Shown in pieces: positions 58,402 to 64,000 of a stretch of DNA of 64,000 bases. Below the pieces are notes generated by a model that saw nothing but the letters and a program-made list of their open reading frames with translations, did no database searches and was not told where the DNA came from. The DNA lies in NCBI GenBank assembly GCA_027625915.1, contig JANTQA010000032.1:9052001-9116000 (forward strand). The letters are read 5' to 3'. Made by a program: the position numbers and the translations under genes. The first letter of the stretch is position 1. Each line of letters opens with the position of its first letter. The stretch is from Anaeramoeba flamelloides. Lineage: Eukaryota; Metamonada; Anaeramoebidae.

Positions 58402-60222
58402 TTAATTAAGATCAAATTGATTTTTAATTTTATTTAATTCAGACTCAAAATTACATTGATTATTTAATTGGTAATATTCAACAACTTCAGATAATTCATC
58501 AACAATTAATTCTGGGTCTTGGTCAGCTGTCAATTCAATTGAATTGGTATAAAAATATTTGATTAAAATTTCCAAGCTTTCGATTGATTTTTTAGAATAA
58601 TCTTGAACTTTATTTGTATTTTCTTTTTCATTAACATTATCAAACATTGCCCGAAACAAGCCACTTCTGGCATATAAAATGAATTTGTGTACTCGTATTT
58701 CTTGATAATTGTCTTCTTTATCCTCACCCTCATCTTTATCCTCTTCATCCTGATCATCAACAATATTAACCAAAATTTTAAAATCCTTTGAATCATCATC
58801 CTTGTATAATTGGGCAATATCTTTTTCAAGTGTATTATTCACAGATGGAGGGAAAGTTAATTCCAAGGAATTAAAAGTTTGTTCAAGTTTTTCAAAATCT
58901 GAAATTTCATCATAATAAACCCATCTCAGAAAACTCAATGTTTGTTCTTTATTGATTGATGATTTTTCTCCAAATAATTTGTTTTGGATTTGATCAATTG
59001 TTAATTTGGTTCTGTATTCAATGAGAGCCTTATGAACGGGAATTTGGTTTCCCATGATCCCAATTTCACAATCACAAAATTTTTTTGATTCAAATAATAT
59101 CCTTAGATCCTGCAAAAGTGTATTTGTGAAATCAAGATAAAGAAAGCAAATATATGCTCCACTGAAAATCTGGATCATGTTTTTTGAGTCCAAATAATCG
59201 GTAAAAAAACCAGGCAGGTTGATTTTTGTTGGAAAATAATTACTTTTGTTCTTGTCTTCTTCTGTTGGGAATTGGTCTTTTTCAAACCCCCAACCATACA
59301 ATTCATTTTGGTCTGTTAAAACCAAGGTTCGGATTGATCCTGTTTTCAATTGGACAGCTTTCTTCTCCTTGAGTTGTGGTATTAAGGTAAAAATTGTTTT
59401 TTCTACACCAAGCCCATTTGGTTTCGGGTAGCCGCAGCTAAAGGTTTGCCCCTTTTGGGTTATTAGAATGGAGTAGAAAAGAGCCGAACTTACAGTCAGG
59501 ATCTCGGATCCTTTAAAGTTTTTAACAGCAGTGGGTGAACTTTGAGAAACACGAGAGCCAAAGCCTAACTCCCCAGTTTCATTGTTTCCACAGGCATACA
59601 AAAGATCAGGCTGGCTTGTGATGAAAAAGAAATTCGGAGCAGAATTCCCTGCAAAGATTTTGATTACCTTGTCTTGGACATAAACAGGCATTTGTACCTT
59701 GCCTCCGTTTTGGCCAATTCCCAGCCTACCATCCAAGTTCGATCCTGAGGCATACAATTGGTCTCCATTACAAAGATAATAACAAGAACTGCAGCCCATT
59801 GCAAGCGAATTAACAAATAATTTCTTTTCTTCGAAAAATGTTACAGGCCTGATCTTTTCAAAAGTACTTTGGTCTGCGTCAAGAAGAGGCACTTCTTTAT
59901 AACGGTTCTTATCAGCCAAAGACCAAACCTTTCCTGACTCAGTTAAAATTTGATAGGTTTGATAACCTGAAGCAATGTCTTTGATCTTTTCGTTTTTGGG
60001 TAATTGGTATTTCCTTTTCTCCTTATCTTTTTCATAAAATTCCAATTTGTTGGGCTTTTTCCAAACAAGAAAATGAAGTTTTCTCCCACAGACGAGCTTT
60101 TTTATTGTTTGGGTTTTTTTGATGTTGCTTTCAGTCCATTTGGGTAAATTGTTTTTCGTTTCTTGGGTCAGGAATTTGAAATCTTGTCTTCCAGTTAAAT
60201 AAAGAGATGACAAATTTGTCAT
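58402..60222 (-). CDS. RCC1-BTB protein
   Basis: One exon, 606 codons from an ATG at 60222. Residues about 1-370 form an RCC1-type propeller: repeats such as LYASGSNLDGRLGIG, LLYACGNNETGELGFG, TFSCGYPKPNGLG and LYGWGFEKDQFP. Then come a first BTB-like half (about 380-455, CDCEIGIMGNQIPVHKAL) and a second (about 480-590, acidic insert, then RVHKFILYARSGLFRAMF and a three-helix tail). BTB domains dimerise and can recruit cullin-3; the RCC1 propeller binds partners, classically Ran or other GTPases. A substrate-adaptor role is inferred. Such proteins form large families in amoeboid protists, including Anaeramoeba. All parts of the family are present and the start is preceded by A+T-rich DNA. Confidence 0.93.
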   Translation of the reverse strand: MTNLSSLYLTGRQDFKFLTQETKNNLPKWTESNIKKTQTIKKLVCGRKLHFLVWKKPNKLEFYEKDKEKRKYQLPKNEKIKDIASGYQTYQILTESGKVWSLADKNRYKEVPLLDADQSTFEKIRPVTFFEEKKLFVNSLAMGCSSCYYLCNGDQLYASGSNLDGRLGIGQNGGKVQMPVYVQDKVIKIFAGNSAPNFFFITSQPDLLYACGNNETGELGFGSRVSQSSPTAVKNFKGSEILTVSSALFYSILITQKGQTFSCGYPKPNGLGVEKTIFTLIPQLKEKKAVQLKTGSIRTLVLTDQNELYGWGFEKDQFPTEEDKNKSNYFPTKINLPGFFTDYLDSKNMIQIFSGAYICFLYLDFTNTLLQDLRILFESKKFCDCEIGIMGNQIPVHKALIEYRTKLTIDQIQNKLFGEKSSINKEQTLSFLRWVYYDEISDFEKLEQTFNSLELTFPPSVNNTLEKDIAQLYKDDDSKDFKILVNIVDDQDEEDKDEGEDKEDNYQEIRVHKFILYARSGLFRAMFDNVNEKENTNKVQDYSKKSIESLEILIKYFYTNSIELTADQDPELIVDELSEVVEYYQLNNQCNFESELNKIKNQFDLN

Positions 60223-60609
60223 TTAGTGAGAAAAATTGAAAAAAACTGAGAAAAAATGTTGTTGCAAAGTGGACTTTTTTTTTCTTTACTTGATTTTTTC
60301 AAAGAAAGACTTTTTCCAGACTTTTTTCCTTTTTTTACAAAACTATAAATTTAATTTTTCAAGAAATAAACCCCTTTTTCTTTAAATTTTTATAATTTTT
60401 TTTTGTCACTTGATTCAAAGAAAAAAGAGGTTTTTACAAGATCCTCAAAATGAATAATAAAATACAGTTTTTTTTGCTTTTCTTTCGACTTGATTTTCAA
60501 AATGAGAATCGAGTTTCAAAATAATTCCATTTTATTTTTGAGGATTTAATTTGTGCTTTTTTTCAATTTATTATTATTTTTGTCTTAAAGCGAATATTTA
60601 CAATTCTGT

Positions 60610-61181
60610 TAAGGTTTACAATCCCTGAAATTTGAGAAAAAGATTATCTTATATTAGGTGTGGCTACATGTTATTATGGATCTTAGCTGATCGATCTTGG
60701 GCTAGGTCTGGGTTTTAAAAGTTGCACAGAATGGCAATTTTTGACAATTTATTTTTGTTTTTTCCGAAATCCGAATTGAAGAGTGTATGACGAATAGAAT
60801 GGAATATAGGTAAGTTATTATAAAATGTGATTTGTGTTTTGGGTTGTTGAGGGAAATTTTTAATTAAGTTTGGTTTTATTTGGAGCTTTTAAAAAAAATG
60901 TGTTTTTTCAATAAAGTTAATTGACAAAAAAGTAAATCAAACTTTTCTTCTATAACCCAAAATCGAAATTTATTCTTAAACGTCTACCATTGTATTAACA
61001 TACACTCTTCAATTCGGATTTCGGAAAAAACAAAAATAAATTGTCAAAAATTGCCATTTTGTGCAACTCTTAAAACCCATACCAAGTCCACGATCAATCA
61101 GTTAAGAAACAGAATAACAAGTCACAACACCTAATACAAGATAATCTTTTTCTCAAATTTCAGGGATTGTAAACCTTAAGG
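60610..61181. mobile_element. 570-bp foldback element, copy 2
   Basis: The left TTAAGGTTTACAATCCCTGA is answered by TCAGGGATTGTAAACCTTAA at the right, and the two arms match over about 270 bp each (TTTCCGAAATCCGAATTGAA in the left arm, its inverse in the right). Better preserved than copy 1. TTAA stands at both edges. It begins about 390 bp upstream of the RCC1-BTB start codon. Confidence 0.88.
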
Positions 61182-62223
61182 GAATAGGAAATTAAGAAAA
61201 ATCTTTAAGAAAAATTTAAAAGTCAAAAAAATTTTACCACATCTTGAAATTGAAAAATTATGTAAAAATCTGATGACGACAAGATCAAACTTACTTTTAA
61301 TGCTATTTTCAGAAATGAATTATAATTTTCGAAATTTTGATACCTTTTCTCATTTTTGTCAATTTCAACTTATATATTTCGAATGTTTTCAAAAAAAAAT
61401 ATTTTCTTTAAAATATGAAAGAAATCTTAAGGTTTGTAAAGGAAGTATATCAAAATAAACTTTAAAAAAGAAACCACTAAGTTCTGAATAACGCAATATA
61501 ATAAAATTACTTCATTACCAAAACAATTATAATAATTATTTTAAACTTGAAAAAAATATAATTTTTTGATTCAAAGAATCGTTCAATCAAGTTTATACAA
61601 TTTATTGAAAAAAATAAAATACTAAAAAAACCAAGTACTCAAACTAAAAATTCTCCCAATATACTGTTTTATAAGTTAGAAATTTCAAGTTATAATCCCT
61701 AAAGAAATACTTATTAATTTAATTATTTTATAACAAATAATTTATAAGTAAATCTGAATTTTTCAGTAAGTTATTAACTGTGCCAAGATTAAATCTTTCA
61801 ATACGATTAACATTATTTCTCAATTTTATTCAAGATTTCCTAACAACTAAAAGGAATTCTAATAAATAATTCTAATAAAAAAAATATATAGATATATTTC
61901 AAATAATTTATTTTAATACTAATTGTTCCTCTTTATATTCTGAATTTTTTAAAAGAAAAATATTGAATAATCTTTTAATTTTCAAGAAATTTGATAAATA
62001 TTTGTGAATCAAATGAATGATCATTTTTATTCTTGATCTTCAAGGGGTTGAATATTTGATTTATTTTTATTGGGTTTTGAAAAAAAGGACAAAATTCCAA
62101 GGTTATTTGTTGGATACAGACTCTCCAAAACTACTAAAAGTCAGATTTCTTCAAAATAAAAAAACTTTGGTAAATTTTTCAATTTTCGATTTTGATCCAA
62201 AAAATACAAAACTAAAAAGGACA
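61182..62223. other. A+T-rich intergenic DNA
   Basis: The plus frame at 62017-62226 (69 codons, ATG) has an ordinary amino-acid mix but no motif and stops exactly where a family-5 copy begins. I do not call it a gene. Confidence 0.35.
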
Positions 62224-62508
62224 TAAGCTATTTCCAAGAAAGTATGTCAGATTTTTTTAAAATATCTCCATTAAACTCAATTTTCAAAAAAGTATTTAAA
62301 TATCCAAAATCGTTAACTATCATTTATTGATTCTTGATAATAAATCAATTTGTATCTGATTATTATATTTCATAAATAAAATATATCAAATTTTATTGAT
62401 CTCAATTTTATCTGGAATTTTTTATTTGGGGAAATTGGTGTTTATTATTTTCTTTTTGATGAAAAAAATCATTATCATAACTTAATCTAAAATAAATATT
62501 TTTTTTCA
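62224..62508. mobile_element. TIR element, family 5, copy 2 (left half)
   Basis: Starts GCTATTTCCAAGAAAGTATG and follows copy 1 (14338) through TTTAAATAT, the ATTTATTGATTCTTGATAAT block and ATTGGTGTTTATTATTTTCT. It then ends abruptly, and the right half and terminus are missing. Confidence 0.68.
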
Positions 62509-62554
62509 CCTGATGTGTATCCAGGGGACGTCTAGTCAAGTACTTTCGATTCCA

Positions 62555-63225
62555 CAGAGTACCTAGGTTTTCCAGAATTCAAAATAAGAGAGTAAAATCA
62601 AAGATTTAAATCAATTTTTTTGAATTATGGAAAAGGTAACAGTGTTTTATTGAGATTTTCTATTTTATCGGTTAAGTGCATTAGGTTTTTTTAGAGTTTT
62701 CTATTTATTTGGAAAATCAAGAACACTTAACATATAAAATAGAAAACCCCCAAAAAACCTAGAACACTTAACAAATAAAACAGAAACCCCAAGAAAAGCT
62801 AGGCACTTGAATACATGCTACATACACTGTTCTTTACGTTTTCAAGAAAATAAAAGAATTGAGTAAAATAATATAGATTTCACTCTTTTCTTTTAAATTA
62901 ATTAAAAAAAACTGGGAGCTTGACGACACTATATGGTCTCTTTCTTTAGGTTTTCGGAATTTAAAAGAATAGATAAAAATCTTTGATTTTAAAAATTCTT
63001 TTTATTTAAAAAAAAAACTAGGCACTTGACGACACTCTACAGACACTTTCTTTAGGATTTCCAGAATTCATAAGATTTGAGTAAAATATTTGATTATGGT
63101 CAATTCTTTTTAATCCTGGAGCTGATATAACACTTTTTGTTAAGTTTTTAAGAATTTAAAATAAGAGAGTGACATCTCTGAATTTTACTCTATTCTAACA
63201 AATTCTTAAAAACCAGGAAATCGGA
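62555..63225. repeat. Tandem hairpin array, cluster 2
   Basis: At least five consecutive type-i hairpins (AGGTTTTCCAGAATTCAAAA and inverse), at about 62560-62645, 62820-62917, 62935-63025, 63035-63125 and 63130-63222. The last four are about 95-105 bp apart, joined by CACTTGACGACACT and CAGACACTTTCTTTAGG-like linkers. A type-iii stem pair (TTTTCTATTTATTT and its inverse) fills 62650-62815. No coding. Confidence 0.78.
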
Positions 63226-63523
63226 ATTGTTATTAATAGATTTTTTTTCACTGTTTCAGTTTGATTTTCCGATGATAAAATTTTCAAAACTATTAGATAT
63301 TTTCTAACAAAAGAAAAGATCTCCAAGTTAAATTAAACTAAATTTTCTTCTGGCAACAATTTATTTGGAATTTTTTACTGGAAAAAACAAGTTGATTTTT
63401 CGAGATTAGAGACCCTTCAAAAATGAAATACGACGAAAAACAAGAAATAAAATATCACCAAGGATTTGGCGACTGGTATTTTGATTATAGAGTGAATGAA
63501 TTTTATTATTAAAGATGAAAGGT

Positions 63524-63680
63524 TACAGGTATTTGATTTTCAAAGGGGGAAAATTTTGCAGATCATTTTCAATTTTTTACTTTTTCCAAACAAAGCCACA
63601 AATTACATTTTACTTCTTTGAAAGACTCTATTTATAAAAAGAAATAAAAAAAATGAATGGAAATTTTCATCCCATGAATT
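63524..63680 (+). repeat. Dispersed repeat family 6, fragment
   Basis: ACAGGTATTTGATTTTCAAA, then GCCACAAATTACA, then ACTTCTTTGA match the minus strand of 37555-37650. The fragment may extend to the window end but is too diverged to follow. Confidence 0.55.
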
Positions 63681-64000
63681 ATGTAAATGCCAGTAATGAA
63701 AGTATTAGTTTTGTCGAACTAAAAATTTGTAAATTTTATTTTTTCATATCAGTGTTATCATGAATACAAAACCCATTTGATTAATACAAATTCAGACTTT
63801 ATCTTGAAAAAGTTGGGAAATCAAAAAACCTTTACTTTGAATTTCTTCCATTCCACTTCCAAATACTAAAGAGCTAAGTTGGATTGATCTGATTATATCA
63901 AAAAAATATTTCAAAATTTTCTATCAGTTTTCATCTTGAGAATTTTTCTCTCATCTTGAAATATCAAATTGAATTGCTTTAAATTTTAAAAAACTTGGAA
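63681..64000. other. A+T-rich DNA at the window end
   Basis: No gene or repeat recognised. Confidence 0.4.

Noticed and set aside
1-64000. tRNA, rRNA or other standard RNA genes
   Set aside because: I looked for tRNA B-box-like GGTTCAAAT-type motifs with cloverleaf context and for rRNA-like G+C-rich blocks and found none; a covariance search would be more reliable.

Overview
The window is very A+T-rich (intergenic DNA looks around 80-85% A+T by eye), has long homopolymer runs, uses the standard code and carries short GT-AG introns. Its host genes encode eukaryote-type proteins: an RCC1-BTB protein, a CHFR-like FHA-RING ligase, a gelsolin-repeat protein, a 7-TM GOST/LUSTR-type receptor, an ankyrin giant, a coiled-coil protein and a large luminal-repeat membrane protein. 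RCC1-BTB proteins plus low-complexity K/E-, N- and S-rich tracts in such A+T-rich DNA fit a free-living protist. I think of Anaeramoeba (Metamonada) first, but that is an inference from gene style, not a proven identification.

Layout (every convincing coding region is on the minus strand): 2.9-8.6 kb LUSTR-type receptor (three exons proposed); 12.3-13.7 kb decayed Tc1-type (DD34E) transposase interrupted by two copies of one 197-bp MITE; 15.0-18.1 kb gelsolin-repeat protein with a huge K/E tract; 22.6-25.4 kb CHFR-like gene whose C-terminal zinc region lies in other frames; 29.7-35.8 kb ankyrin protein with about 20 tandem Ser/Lys/Asp repeats; 39.7-42.4 kb coiled-coil protein (two exons); 46.4-51.2 kb type II membrane protein with about 11 tandem LEA2/DUF3712-like repeats; 58.4-60.2 kb RCC1-BTB protein. 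A degraded fragment that looks like the C-terminus of a LINE reverse transcriptase lies at 56.5-56.8 kb.

Between the genes lies a dense set of old, mostly non-coding repeats recognised only by comparing parts of the window with each other: a TA-flanked 195-197 bp palindromic MITE (five copies plus one composite), several other terminal-inverted-repeat elements, a 570-bp foldback element (two copies), a 1.13-kb unclassified repeat pair, and two clusters of about 85-100 bp hairpins.

The genes do not form an obvious pathway. No operon logic applies, and I saw no tRNA, rRNA or CRISPR array. The strongest leads are the nested MITEs, the CHFR gene running across frame breaks, the ankyrin gene's coding minisatellite, the steep G+C gradient inside the LEA2-like gene, the 0.8-kb purine/pyrimidine tract in the gelsolin gene, and the unclassified repeat families.
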